This document shows positions 8,429 to 17,073 of a stretch of 64,000 bases of DNA, piece by piece (the first letter of the stretch is position 1; every line of letters begins with the position of its first letter). This stretch comes from Flavobacterium circumlabens. Its GTDB lineage: Bacteria; Bacteroidota; Bacteroidia; Flavobacteriales; Flavobacteriaceae. A program made the position numbers and the translations under genes. Under the pieces are notes generated by a model, which ran no database searches, was not told the origin of the DNA, and worked only from the letters and a program-made list of their open reading frames with translations. The stretch lies in the NCBI RefSeq assembly GCF_004345565.1, contig NZ_SLWA01000001.1, positions 963,892 to 1,027,891 of the forward strand, read 5' to 3'.

Positions 8429-9025
8429 TTATTTTTGAACAATAGGAGTTCTCAATGATTCTAAAACAGCAACGATATCAGTATAAAGTTCTGTATTTGA
8501 AGCAACACCATTTGCATTGGCTGCAGCGCCTACATACCCTTCAAATTTTGTATAATCCGCACTACTGGATTTTGTTCCCATACGCGGATTTGTTGCAGGG
8601 TTATGTGCCGCTGTCATACTCAAACCAGAATAGGTGTTTACAGCATTGGTACCTCCCGTGTTGAACGAAAAGAAATCAGTTAAATTATCTGATAATTTAG
8701 CAATATTAGTTGCCTGGGTAGTTCCTGTTTCTGCTAATAAAGGAGCAAAATGCGCTTGTAAATTTCCTGAAGCATTCGACTGAACGTCTGCAACAATTAA
8801 TCCTATAGTTGAATTCACCACTTTACGGAAGCTTAAACGTCCCTGTTCGATCATTTGACCTGAATTATCCGGATCGGCAACCATTTTAGTTCCGCCCAGG
8901 CGCTCATAAATTGATGCTTTTACAACCGGTGGTGCCGGAGCGTCATCATCATTGCTACTGCAGGAAGTCAGAGTCGCTGATGCAACGAGTAATACACTAA
9001 GTGTAATTTTAGAATAAATTTTCAT
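8429..9025 (-). CDS. Lipoprotein with a truncated-hemoglobin (group I)-like domain
   Basis: A 198-residue exported lipoprotein: signal peptide with lipobox LTSC (Cys22), then a short Asp/Pro linker. From residue 38 the chain parallels group I truncated hemoglobins: SIYERLGG at the start, HFAPLL, a NIAKLSDNLTDFFSF helix, a Gly-Gly turn, YSGLSMTAAH with His141 where the proximal heme ligand falls, and a last helix ending VLESLRTPIV. Known truncated hemoglobins bind O2 or NO and are mostly cytoplasmic. A lipid-anchored, periplasm-facing version would suit ligand sensing or NO/O2 chemistry. Two extra insertions relative to the classic fold (about residues 47-60 and 143-157) are visible. Heme binding is inferred, not shown. 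Confidence 0.7.
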   Translation of the reverse strand: MKIYSKITLSVLLVASATLTSCSSNDDDAPAPPVVKASIYERLGGTKMVADPDNSGQMIEQGRLSFRKVVNSTIGLIVADVQSNASGNLQAHFAPLLAETGTTQATNIAKLSDNLTDFFSFNTGGTNAVNTYSGLSMTAAHNPATNPRMGTKSSSADYTKFEGYVGAAANANGVASNTELYTDIVAVLESLRTPIVQK

Positions 9026-9043
9026 AATAATAATATTAAAGGG

Positions 9044-9478
9044 TTAATTAAAAAATTGATTTATTTTCTGAGATAATTTGTAGCTCAAACTATTTTGGTC
9101 CATAGGACAAACTTCTTTATTCGCCAAATCGGCGGGTAAAATATAACGCTGAGCGTCGTAATGTCTTTTCGCCATTAGCTCGTCATATACTTTTTTAGAA
9201 CTAGTGATTTTATTGTTGTGGAAGTAAACAACCACATTTCTTTTAACGATGATAGAATCTGAGGTCAATCCTTTAATAGATCTTAAATCTGAACAGATTT
9301 GTTTCGCCTGAACAGAATCTATATTGGTTTTAAAGTCGATCCGGCTTACTTGCAGATTTGGAGTTTCGTAAACAGCAGGCTTAGCCGTAATAATGTGGAA
9401 AAGAAGAATGGCAAAAAATAAGACTGTAATTATCAATCCCATCCAAAGTCCTTTTTTTATTATTTTGTTAATTTTCAT
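9044..9478 (-). CDS. Membrane-anchored protein of unknown function
   Basis: A 144-residue protein with one N-terminal membrane helix (about residues 10-33) and an outward-facing domain. The region from about residue 42 to 105 has the beta-alpha-beta-beta-alpha-beta rhythm of a heavy-metal-associated-like ferredoxin fold, but there is no CxxC metal motif, so metal binding is not supported. Two lone cysteines occur (about Cys62 and Cys124). It is co-directional with the hemoglobin-like lipoprotein, 18 bases upstream of it, so the two are probably co-transcribed. Confidence 0.55.
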   Translation of the reverse strand: MKINKIIKKGLWMGLIITVLFFAILLFHIITAKPAVYETPNLQVSRIDFKTNIDSVQAKQICSDLRSIKGLTSDSIIVKRNVVVYFHNNKITSSKKVYDELMAKRHYDAQRYILPADLANKEVCPMDQNSLSYKLSQKINQFFN

Positions 9479-9612
9479 AAAGCTGATTTTTAAAATGATT
9501 GGATTTTAATAGCTATATACGGGCACTTTTTTGGCTTGGTTTTATTTAAAAGAAGGAAAAGGTTAGTTTAGAATAATTTTAAATAGCTAAAACGTTGTAG
9601 ATCGAATTCATC

Positions 9613-10452
9613 TTAGAAAACTCTCGCCAGATTGAACCCAAAAAATACATCGCCTTTTGTCCAGTCACCAGTGGTTCTTCCTAGATATCCAGCTTCATCA
9701 ATTGCCTGAGAACTGGTAAAATGCATTTGGAAAACGTGTCCGCCGGTTTCTAAATCAAAACCTATAGATAATGGATTTTTATAAAGAGAATTGGATGCCC
9801 TGTTTAAATGCGCGGCATAATCAACATTTAGTGACCAGCGTTTCGCAAATTTATATCTGCCTCCGAATCCTACGGCATACTGGGAATTACTTTGTTCTGT
9901 ATCTTCAACAAAATTTTCATGAAAAAATGTGGGAACGACTTCTAAAGAAAGTCTTTCAGAAAATTTTCTCGAAATTAACAGTTGCGCTACATAAGTCAGC
10001 CTGTTTTGAAATTGAAGTTTCGGATACAGACTTTCTTTAAGTGTATTGTTTATAGACAAACTGTTAAAACCGGCAATAGCAACAGGAAACCCGTCTTTTA
10101 TCTGAGGTAATAAAGTATATTTTGTTGCAAAGTCATACGCAAATTCACTTCGGGCTGCACTTATGTTGAGGCCATTGGTTAATCCATAAATGAATTTTAT
10201 TTGCGTATTGGCATTATCCAGTCCGTAGAAGCCTTCGAAACCATCTTTTACAGAGCCAAACCGGTGCGCAACAACAAAATACAAGTCTCCTTTTGCCGCC
10301 AGTTTTGTAGATTCCAGGTTAACAATCTTCAGGGCTTTAAAGGCAGATGTGACCTTTTCTTTTGTAACGGGCGTCTCTACTCCGGACAATAAGTCGTCCT
10401 GGGAATAGGTTAATAATGGAAATAAAAATAAGAATAGAATGAGCTTTTTCAT
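9613..10452 (-). CDS. DUF5777-type outer-membrane beta-barrel protein
   Basis: A 279-residue exported protein with signal peptide MKKLILFLFLFPLLTYSQ. The rest is a series of alternating amphipathic strands with aromatic ends, finishing in Phe, as expected of a small outer-membrane barrel. The opening after the signal (a DDLL segment, then ALKIVNLEST) and the internal HRFGSVKDG motif fit the DUF5777 family of Bacteroidota. Members often lie near c-type cytochromes and YceI proteins, as here. Substrate or role unknown. Confidence 0.72.
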   Translation of the reverse strand: MKKLILFLFLFPLLTYSQDDLLSGVETPVTKEKVTSAFKALKIVNLESTKLAAKGDLYFVVAHRFGSVKDGFEGFYGLDNANTQIKFIYGLTNGLNISAARSEFAYDFATKYTLLPQIKDGFPVAIAGFNSLSINNTLKESLYPKLQFQNRLTYVAQLLISRKFSERLSLEVVPTFFHENFVEDTEQSNSQYAVGFGGRYKFAKRWSLNVDYAAHLNRASNSLYKNPLSIGFDLETGGHVFQMHFTSSQAIDEAGYLGRTTGDWTKGDVFFGFNLARVF

Positions 10453-10480
10453 GTGGTTAGTTTTAAATTGTTATTTGTTT

Positions 10481-10870
10481 TTAGTGTACAACTGAAGATT
10501 GGTCTATTTTAAATTCCTGTAACAGTTCATCATATCCCAAAAACCGTCCTTTGATTTTTAGCATTTTACCAGATGTAATATCTTTTGGTAAAGGGTCTTT
10601 GAATGTTGCAAATATTTTTTCGCCCATAACAATTCCATTACTGGCGGTATCAATAGTGGTTACTTGTGCGGTCAATTCAATCGTTTTGTCCTGGTATTTG
10701 AGGTAAGCCAGACTATCATTAGAAGTAAATTCTTTTTCGAGCCCGTGAACCGTCACTACATAATCTGCAGTTTCCGATTCGATATCCCTATGCCCTTTAT
10801 AGCTGTAGAGGTAAACGGAAATTCCGATTATCAGGAAAAGGGAAATTGTTATAAGTATTTTTTTTCTCAT
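10481..10870 (-). CDS. Membrane-anchored OB-fold protein (tRNA_anti-like)
   Basis: The 129-residue protein has an N-terminal membrane helix (about residues 4-24) and then a compact domain with the strand pattern of the OB-fold tRNA_anti-like family. Telling segments are LAYLKYQDKTIELTAQVTTID, GIVMGEKIFATF and KIKGRFLGYDELLQEFKID. In Bacteroidota these domains are usually periplasm-facing and of unknown ligand. It ends 28 bases before the DUF5777 gene and heads the minus-strand arm of the module, divergent from the cytochrome gene at 11041. Confidence 0.65.
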   Translation of the reverse strand: MRKKILITISLFLIIGISVYLYSYKGHRDIESETADYVVTVHGLEKEFTSNDSLAYLKYQDKTIELTAQVTTIDTASNGIVMGEKIFATFKDPLPKDITSGKMLKIKGRFLGYDELLQEFKIDQSSVVH

Positions 10871-11040
10871 GGCTGGTTTTTAGTGTTTGGAATTATCTAC
10901 GTTAAAAAATACCTATTGGATTTAAACTGTCAAATATGCGTTTTGCCAAATCTGTATCATTCATTTCAACGTATATGTCTTCAAAATGATTTTGCAGTTC
11001 GTAAAATCATTTATGCTTTATAAACTAAAAACCAATCGTT

Positions 11041-11409
11041 ATGAATTTAAAAACACTCTTCGTCGGTTTATCATTTGCTTCAGTTCTTGTGAGTTGTACC
11101 GATGATAACCCCAGTACTTTAATGGACACCGCACCAATTACAGGTTTAGCGACATACAATATGAATGTGAAATCTATTATTGATAATAACTGTGTGGTGT
11201 GTCATGCAGCAGTTCCTAAAAACGGAGCTCCTATGTCCTTAGTTAACTATGACCAGGTGAAAAATGCGGTTTTAAATCGTGGATTGCTTACCCGGATTTC
11301 TTTAGAAAACGGGAATAGTTCCTTAATGCCACAAGGCGGACCAAGATTGCCACAAGCTACAATCGATGTGATTAAAAAGTGGGAACAAGATGGATTATTA
11401 GAGCAATGA
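11041..11409 (+). CDS. Small c-type cytochrome lipoprotein
   Basis: A 122-residue lipoprotein with lipobox LVSC (Cys19) and one heme motif CVVCH (residues 51-55). Met96 in SSLMPQGG is the likely sixth ligand. The pattern (heme site, a loop with MSLVNYDQV, Met in a Pro/Gly-rich turn, short C-terminal helix) is that of the compact cytochromes often fused to or near YceI and copper proteins in Bacteroidota. Its stop TGA overlaps a possible ATG of the next gene (11406). It probably shuttles electrons in the periplasm together with the YceI proteins. Confidence 0.85.
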   Translation: MNLKTLFVGLSFASVLVSCTDDNPSTLMDTAPITGLATYNMNVKSIIDNNCVVCHAAVPKNGAPMSLVNYDQVKNAVLNRGLLTRISLENGNSSLMPQGGPRLPQATIDVIKKWEQDGLLEQ

Positions 11410-11420
11410 TTTACAGTAGA

Positions 11421-11969
11421 ATGATAAAAAAAACCGTACTACTACCAATCCTATTGGCTTCATTCGTTGTTTTTTCGCAGGAAAAAATGTTAACTAAATC
11501 AGGGACAATAACTTTTGAAGCTTCAGTTCCTTCTTTTCAGCCAGTCATGGGAACCAACAGTAGTGTAACCTTTGTTTTAAATCCGGTAACAGGTGAAATT
11601 GCAAGCTTAGCATTAATGAAAGGATTCCAGTTTGAAATGGCTTTGATGGAAGAACATTTTAATGAAAATTACATGGAAACGGATAAATATCCCAAAGCTA
11701 TTTTTAGAGGACAAATAGAAGGATTTGACACAAATAATTTGACTCAAGACTATAAAGATTATATAATAAAAGGAAAATTAGAACTTCACGGTAAATCGAA
11801 AGATATAAAGGCTACTGCAAAAATTACCAAGACGAGTTCCCGAATTACCATTATTTCAGATTTCGGAGTAAATGCGAGTGATTTTAGCATCCCAATTCCA
11901 TCACTGATTAAGTACAAACTTGATGATAAAGTCAAAGTTCAGATGATTGCTGTTTTAAAACAGAGCTAA
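11421..11969 (+). CDS. YceI-family periplasmic protein, copy 1
   Basis: A 182-residue exported protein. The preferred start MIKKTVLLPILLASFVVFSQ gives a clean signal peptide; an ATG five codons earlier overlaps the cytochrome stop. The mature part shows YceI lipocalin-like features: the opening GTITFEASVPSFQPV, EEHFNENYMETDKYPKAIF, GKLELHGKSKDIKATAKI and FSIPIPSLIKYK. YceI proteins bind isoprenoid chains such as quinones in a hydrophobic pocket. It is directly downstream of a c-type cytochrome, pointing to quinone-linked electron transfer or storage. Its close paralogue follows at 12027. Confidence 0.88.
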   Translation: MIKKTVLLPILLASFVVFSQEKMLTKSGTITFEASVPSFQPVMGTNSSVTFVLNPVTGEIASLALMKGFQFEMALMEEHFNENYMETDKYPKAIFRGQIEGFDTNNLTQDYKDYIIKGKLELHGKSKDIKATAKITKTSSRITIISDFGVNASDFSIPIPSLIKYKLDDKVKVQMIAVLKQS

Positions 11970-12026
11970 AACAATTACACCGTTGAAAGGAGTAAAATGC
12001 CGCAAAATTAACTTAAAATCAAAAAC

Positions 12027-12566
12027 ATGAAAAAAATCATACTCATAGGAATGTTATCTGTTTCTGCGGTTGGCTTTTCGCAACAAAAAATGATCAGTAA
12101 ATCGGGAAAGATTACTTTTGAAGCCTCAGTTGCTTCTTTTGAAGAAGTTAAGGCAACCAATTCCAGTGTTACTTTTGTGCTGAATCCTGCAACAAGAGAA
12201 ATTGCAAGCCTGGCTTTAATGAAAGGATTTCGATTCAAAGTCGCTTTGATGGAAGAACATTTTAATGAAAATTATGTTGAAAGTGACCAATATCCAAAAG
12301 CAACATTCAAAGGAAAAATAGAAGAATTTGATCCAAACAGCTTGACCGCAAATCCTAAGGATTTTAGTATAAAAGGAAAATTGGAACTTCACGGAAAATC
12401 TAAGGATATCACCACCACAGCAAGAATAAGCAAGTCGGCATCAGGAATTAGTATCGGGTCTGCTTTTAGTGTGAATGCCAGTGATTTTAATATTGCAATA
12501 CCATCCCTCGTTAAAAGCAAAATTTCTAATAAAATAAACATTCAGATTGATGCGGTTTTGAAATAA
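12027..12566 (+). CDS. YceI-family periplasmic protein, copy 2
   Basis: A 179-residue paralogue of the preceding protein, with signal peptide ending near VGFSQQ. Long stretches are shared with copy 1, including TNSSVTFVLNP, EEHFNENY and KGKLELHGKSKDI, so the pair is a recent tandem duplication. The C-terminal third differs more (isoleucine/serine-rich in copy 2). The same isoprenoid-binding role is expected. It is separated from copy 1 by 57 bases and probably shares its transcript. Confidence 0.88.
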   Translation: MKKIILIGMLSVSAVGFSQQKMISKSGKITFEASVASFEEVKATNSSVTFVLNPATREIASLALMKGFRFKVALMEEHFNENYVESDQYPKATFKGKIEEFDPNSLTANPKDFSIKGKLELHGKSKDITTTARISKSASGISIGSAFSVNASDFNIAIPSLVKSKISNKINIQIDAVLK

Positions 12567-12700
12567 CGGATCAAAACAATAAAGATTTTATAAATTTAGG
12601 AGCAAGTAAACAATAAACCATCAAAAAGATTTAATTTTGAAAGGTCAATTATTCGTTTTATTAAAAACGACAATAGTAACCGGAATAAAGTAAATCAAAA

Positions 12701-13567
12701 ATGGAGGAAGAAATAAAAATTGAAGACGACTTTACGCTGATCCGTTTTCAAAACGACAGTTCAGAACCTTTTTTTGCTCAGCGTGAAGTGGGTAGTGGTT
12801 TGATACAGTTTCATTTCGGACTAAAAGGCAATGCCAAATTTTTGTTCAATCAGGGTAATTATGCTTTGGAACTAAAGGAGGAAAAATCGCTGCTTTTGTA
12901 CAATCCACAAAAAGAGTTACCGCTTCATTTAGAGCTTGCTCCAAATTCGTGGGTGATTTCTGTTATTGTTTCAATTAAGAAATTTCACGCGTTGTTTTCT
13001 GCAGAAGCCAACTATATTACATTTTTAAGCCCGGACAATAAAGATAAAAAATATTATAATGAAGGGAATATCAGTCCGTCAATGTCGATTGTATTGAGTC
13101 AGTTGTTTCATTACAATCTTCATCCCTCCATAAAGAACCTCTATTATAAAGGTAAAGGATACGAATTGCTGAGTTTGTATTTTAACAGAACCGAAGATCC
13201 GAACGCAGAACAATGTCCGTTTTTAATTGATGAGGACAATGTTTTGAAAATCCGAAAAGCCAAAGAAATTATTATCGCCAATATGGCTGAACCTCCGGGA
13301 CTACAGGAACTGGCCGATGAAATTGGATTGACTTTGAAGAAACTGAAAATGGGTTTCAAACAAATTTACGGCGACACAGTCTACGGTTTTCTGTTTGATT
13401 ACAAAATGGATTTCGCCAGAAAACTGCTGGACAGCGGATCTTACAATGTAAATGAAGTAGGATTGAAAATTGGTTACAGCACCGGAAGTCACTTCATTGC
13501 GGCATTCAAGAAAAAATTTGCCACAACTCCCAAAAAATACCTGATGTCGATTAATACGAATGTTTAG
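12701..13567 (+). CDS. AraC-family transcriptional regulator
   Basis: A 288-residue regulator. The N-terminal half (about 1-165) is a cupin-like sensing domain without recognisable ligand residues. The C-terminal 100 residues hold the two AraC helix-turn-helix units: LQELADEIGLTLKKLKMGFKQIYG and VNEVGLKIGYSTGSHFIAAFKKKF, ending in the usual TPKKYL. It stands just before hemH and hemJ, the terminal heme steps, and on the far side of the periplasmic module from hemA. It may control heme genes or the module; no site is proven. Confidence 0.88.
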   Translation: MEEEIKIEDDFTLIRFQNDSSEPFFAQREVGSGLIQFHFGLKGNAKFLFNQGNYALELKEEKSLLLYNPQKELPLHLELAPNSWVISVIVSIKKFHALFSAEANYITFLSPDNKDKKYYNEGNISPSMSIVLSQLFHYNLHPSIKNLYYKGKGYELLSLYFNRTEDPNAEQCPFLIDEDNVLKIRKAKEIIIANMAEPPGLQELADEIGLTLKKLKMGFKQIYGDTVYGFLFDYKMDFARKLLDSGSYNVNEVGLKIGYSTGSHFIAAFKKKFATTPKKYLMSINTNV

Positions 13568-13876
13568 GGTTAAATAATGTTTTGTTTCATGCAGATTTTG
13601 CTGATAAAGCAGATTTTATTATAAATAAAATGTGATTAGCTGCCGGCTTGATTTTTTAAAATCTGCTTTATCAGCAAATCTGCGGGCTAATTTTTAGACA
13701 AATTATTCATTCGCTAGTAACAGATTTAAGTATATGAAATCAATTTTTGATATTCAACAATAAATAAAAAGTAATAAATATCATATTTCCGAAAAGGTTC
13801 ACACCATATTTTTGACGAAAATTTAAACCAACAATGCTTAAAGCCTAAAGCTTAAAGCCTAAAGCAAAATAACATA
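13568..13876. repeat. Gap with a 27-bp near-perfect inverted repeat, before hemH
   Basis: No gene is seen. Arms 13591-13618 and 13657-13683 are reverse complements apart from a single missing base, around a 38-base loop. Further on, the word cttaaagcctaaag is repeated just before hemH (about 13836-13865). Confidence 0.75.
13786..13814 (+). promoter_or_regulatory. Possible hemH promoter
   Basis: TATTTTTG at 13807-13814 fits the -7 element TAnnTTTG. Only TTT, not TTG, stands 18 bases upstream at 13786-13788, so the match is partial. Confidence 0.35.
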
Positions 13877-14893
13877 ATGAAAGGCGTATTATTAGTAAAT
13901 TTAGGATCTCCCGAAAGTCCAACCCCAAAAGACGTAAAGCCGTATTTAGACGAATTTTTAATGGATAAATACGTGATCGACGTTCCGTATTTATTGCGGG
14001 CTTTATTAGTTCGAGGGATCATTCTGAGAAAAAGACCGGAAGAATCAGCACATGCTTACGCAAAAATATGGTGGGACGAAGGTTCTCCGTTAGTTGTTCT
14101 TTCCGAAAGAATGCAGAAGAAAGTGCAGCCCTTGGTAAACGTACCGGTTGCATTAGCAATGCGTTACGGAAGCATGACAATCGAAAAGGGACTTCAGGAA
14201 TTGCATGATAAAGGAGTTACTGAGGTAATGCTTTTTCCTTTATATCCGCAATATGCCATGGCTTCGACTTTGACCATTTTAGTTAAGGCCGAAGAAATCA
14301 GAAAGAAGAAATTTCCACAAATGACTTTTACTGATGTTCCTGCTTTTTACAACAAACCCGATTATATTAAAAACCTGGCCGATTCAATTCAAAAACATCT
14401 GGCAGGATTTGAATACGATCATTTATTGTTCTCCTACCACGGAATTCCGGAACGCCATATTCGTAAAACAGATATAACCAAATCACATTGTAAAATTGAC
14501 GGTTCTTGTTGTAACACGCCATCTCCGGCGCATGATTTTTGTTACCGTCACCAATGTTATGAAACGACAAGACAAGTGGTGAAGTTATTAGGACTTCCGG
14601 CCGATAAATACAGTCTGACTTTTCAATCCAGATTAGCAGGGGATAAATGGCTGGAGCCTTACACGGATATTGAAATTGATAAAATGCCGGCAAAAGGAAT
14701 CAAAAATCTGGCAGTTGTAACACCGGCTTTCGTTTCGGATTGTTTAGAAACACTGGAAGAAATCGCCATGCGTGCCAAAGAAGACTTTGAGGCAAACGGA
14801 GGTGAGCAGTTTCTGGCTGTTCCGTGTCTGAATGACGGCGACGAATGGTGTCAGACCGTGAGTAACTGGATTAATGACTGGGCTAAAAAATAG
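13877..14893 (+). CDS. hemH: Ferrochelatase
   Basis: Inserts ferrous iron into protoporphyrin IX, the last step to protoheme. The metal-site His lies in YHGIPERH, and the conserved FQSRLAGDKWLEPYT segment and VTPAFVSDCLETLEEI with the conserved Glu follow. The length is 338 residues. A cysteine-rich insertion (SHCKIDGSCCNTPSPAHDFC) precedes the FQSR motif; such cysteines can bind a 2Fe-2S cluster in some ferrochelatases, but that is only suggested here. hemJ follows after a gap that contains an imperfect inverted repeat. Confidence 0.96.
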   Translation: MKGVLLVNLGSPESPTPKDVKPYLDEFLMDKYVIDVPYLLRALLVRGIILRKRPEESAHAYAKIWWDEGSPLVVLSERMQKKVQPLVNVPVALAMRYGSMTIEKGLQELHDKGVTEVMLFPLYPQYAMASTLTILVKAEEIRKKKFPQMTFTDVPAFYNKPDYIKNLADSIQKHLAGFEYDHLLFSYHGIPERHIRKTDITKSHCKIDGSCCNTPSPAHDFCYRHQCYETTRQVVKLLGLPADKYSLTFQSRLAGDKWLEPYTDIEIDKMPAKGIKNLAVVTPAFVSDCLETLEEIAMRAKEDFEANGGEQFLAVPCLNDGDEWCQTVSNWINDWAKK

Positions 14894-14894
14894 T

Positions 14895-14968
14895 TGTTTC
14901 AGGTTTAAGGTTTCAAGTCATAATCAACTTTAGAAAAAACCTTAAACTTGAAACTTGAAACAAATAAC
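14895..14968. repeat. Imperfect inverted repeat between hemH and hemJ
   Basis: The words gtttcaggtttaaggtttcaag (about 14897-14918, given here as its two parts gtttcaggttt and aaggtttcaag) and their near complement at 14939-14961 face each other. The arms are made of short variants of gtttcaag and gtttaagg. Confidence 0.6.
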
Positions 14969-14969
14969 A

Positions 14970-15518
14970 ATGGAATATTATAACTACTTAAAATCGTTAC
15001 ATCTTATTTTTGTAATAACCTGGTTTGCCGGTTTATTTTATATTGTGCGTTTGTTTGTGTATCAAATTGAAGCCAGCCAAAAACCATCTCCGGAAAAAGA
15101 GATTCTACAAGCGCAATATAAAATAATGACGTACCGTTTGTGGTACATTATTACCTGGCCCTCGGCAATTTTGGCGAGTATTTTTGCTTTTTGGATGCTG
15201 CTTTTTACCGACTTAGGAAATGCCTGGCTTAAAATGCCGTGGATGCACGTAAAATTGTGTTTCGTTTTTCTGCTTTATTTGTACCATGCAAAATGTCATC
15301 AGATTTTCAGGCAATTGCAAAACGATGAGGTGAAATATTCCAACAATTTTATGCGTTTATGGAATGAAGGCGCTACTATTATATTATTCGCAGTTGTTTT
15401 TCTGGTAGTTTTAAAAAGCGCTATCAACTGGATTTTCGGCGTAATCGGAATCTTTTTGTTCTCCATTATCATTATGCTGGGTTTTAGATTTTACAAGAGA
15501 ATAAGAGAAAAAAAATAG
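14970..15518 (+). CDS. hemJ: Protoporphyrinogen IX oxidase, HemJ type (CopD-like membrane protein)
   Basis: Oxidises protoporphyrinogen IX to protoporphyrin IX at the cytoplasmic membrane. The 182-residue protein has four membrane helices. The HemJ hallmarks are His11 in LKSLHLIFVITWFAGLFY, Arg27 shortly after, and the WMHVKL segment before the third helix. I start it at ATG 14970; a start five codons earlier lies in repeat sequence. No HemG or HemY is present here, and the pairing with hemH supports HemJ as the oxidase for this pathway. Confidence 0.9.
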   Translation: MEYYNYLKSLHLIFVITWFAGLFYIVRLFVYQIEASQKPSPEKEILQAQYKIMTYRLWYIITWPSAILASIFAFWMLLFTDLGNAWLKMPWMHVKLCFVFLLYLYHAKCHQIFRQLQNDEVKYSNNFMRLWNEGATIILFAVVFLVVLKSAINWIFGVIGIFLFSIIIMLGFRFYKRIREKK

Positions 15519-15585
15519 TTATGAGTTATGAATTATGAGTTGTAAGTTTATGACGCATAACTCATAACTTATAATTCATAACTTA
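15518..15585. repeat. Imperfect inverted repeat between hemJ and the kinase gene
   Basis: Arms of about 28 bases made from variants of agttatgaatt (15518-15545) and aattcataact (15557-15585) can pair with a few mismatches. The same word family recurs in a one-armed form near 49250. Confidence 0.7.
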
Positions 15586-15590
15586 AAAAT

Positions 15591-17063
15591 ATGTTGAACA
15601 ACTTCAAAATGTCGATGCTTTCATTGCGTACCAGGATTTTCCTGTCGATGATTGTATTGATTGTTGTGGCATCTTTTTTACTGGCTTCCATTTCGATTAT
15701 TCAATTTAAAAATGAAGCCAAGGAATATCACCAGGAACGTCTGGAACGTAAGGAAAATGCGGTTAAAGAACACATTAACTATGTGCTTTCGACGACAACA
15801 TATCCTTTGAAAACGGGAAATCTGGATTTAATTTTTAAAGATAAAATCCATGAGTTAGCCCAGATTCATAAAATTGAAATTAATATTTACAGCCTCGACG
15901 GGAAATTGCTTAAATCTTCCAAAGAATCTTTTGCTGTAGACAAAGCGCCGCCGCCAATTCCGGAGTATATCCTGAAACTGGTCCGGTCTTCCATCGAAAA
16001 GCGTTTTGTAGATATTAAAACCATAGATGGCGTTAAAAACAGATCGTCTTACAGCTTAATTAAAGATGAAAAGTTCAAACCGCTTGGAATCCTCAATCTC
16101 CCTTATTTAGAAGATGACGGTTATTATGACAACGAGTTGAATACATTCTTAATTCGTTTAAGTCAGGTGTATTCCTTCATGCTTTTGGTGGCCTTTGCCC
16201 TGGCTTATTTTCTGTCGACCTACATCACAAAATCGTTAAAAACAATTTCAGACCGCCTCGAAGAAACCAATCTGGATCAGAAAAACGAGAAGATTGTTCT
16301 GGAAGCGAATAGTAAAGAAGTCAACTTTCTGATTAAAGCCTACAACGGAATGGTCGATAAGCTGGAAACCAGTGCGGTCAAACTGGCGCAAAGCGAACGT
16401 GAAGAAGCCTGGCGCGAAATGGCGAAACAGGTGGCCCACGAAATTAAAAATCCGCTTACGCCAATGCGTTTGACGGTACAGAGTTTTCAACGAAAATTTG
16501 ATCCCACGGCTCCGGATGTAAAGCAAAAATTAAACGATTATTCCGAAACTTTAATTCAGCAGATTGATACCATGACCGCTGTTGCGTCTGCATTTTCAAA
16601 TTTCGCTTCTATGCCGGCACAACAAAACGAAACCTTAAACGTGGTTGAGGTTGTAGAGCTTTCAGTGGATATTTTTAATGAAGAATATATTGTTTTTGAA
16701 AGCCAGGAGCAGGAAATCATTTCTAAAATGGATCGTACACAGTTAATCCGTGTAATTACCAATCTGGTTAAAAATGCAACGCAGGCCATTCCGGAAAGTC
16801 AGTTTCATAAATCTATTGTAGTTTCGGTGAAGCGCCGTAATGATAATGTCGAAATAGCCGTAAAAGACAACGGAATCGGGATCCAGAAACAGGATACCGG
16901 CAGGATTTTCGAACCAAAATTCACAACCAAAACCAGTGGAATGGGTCTTGGACTCGGAATTATAAAAAACATCATCGAAAATTACAAAGGAACAATTACC
17001 TTTGAATCAACATACGGAAAAGGAACCACATTCAGAGTTTCCTTACCGATCACAAACTCATAA
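15591..17063 (+). CDS. Membrane sensor histidine kinase (NtrY-like)
   Basis: 490 residues: a membrane helix at about 15-38, an extracytoplasmic sensing region of roughly 150 residues, a second helix at about 190-212, and a HAMP linker. The HisKA domain has the phospho-acceptor His283 in VAHEIKNPLTPMR, and the ATPase domain has the N box LVKNATQAI, the G1 box DNGIGI and the G2 box GMGLGLG. The HEIKNPLTPMRLTVQ pattern is that of the NtrY group. No response regulator gene is next to it, so its partner is encoded elsewhere. The signal is unknown. Confidence 0.93.
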   Translation: MLNNFKMSMLSLRTRIFLSMIVLIVVASFLLASISIIQFKNEAKEYHQERLERKENAVKEHINYVLSTTTYPLKTGNLDLIFKDKIHELAQIHKIEINIYSLDGKLLKSSKESFAVDKAPPPIPEYILKLVRSSIEKRFVDIKTIDGVKNRSSYSLIKDEKFKPLGILNLPYLEDDGYYDNELNTFLIRLSQVYSFMLLVAFALAYFLSTYITKSLKTISDRLEETNLDQKNEKIVLEANSKEVNFLIKAYNGMVDKLETSAVKLAQSEREEAWREMAKQVAHEIKNPLTPMRLTVQSFQRKFDPTAPDVKQKLNDYSETLIQQIDTMTAVASAFSNFASMPAQQNETLNVVEVVELSVDIFNEEYIVFESQEQEIISKMDRTQLIRVITNLVKNATQAIPESQFHKSIVVSVKRRNDNVEIAVKDNGIGIQKQDTGRIFEPKFTTKTSGMGLGLGIIKNIIENYKGTITFESTYGKGTTFRVSLPITNS

Positions 17064-17073
17064 ATTCAGCGTC

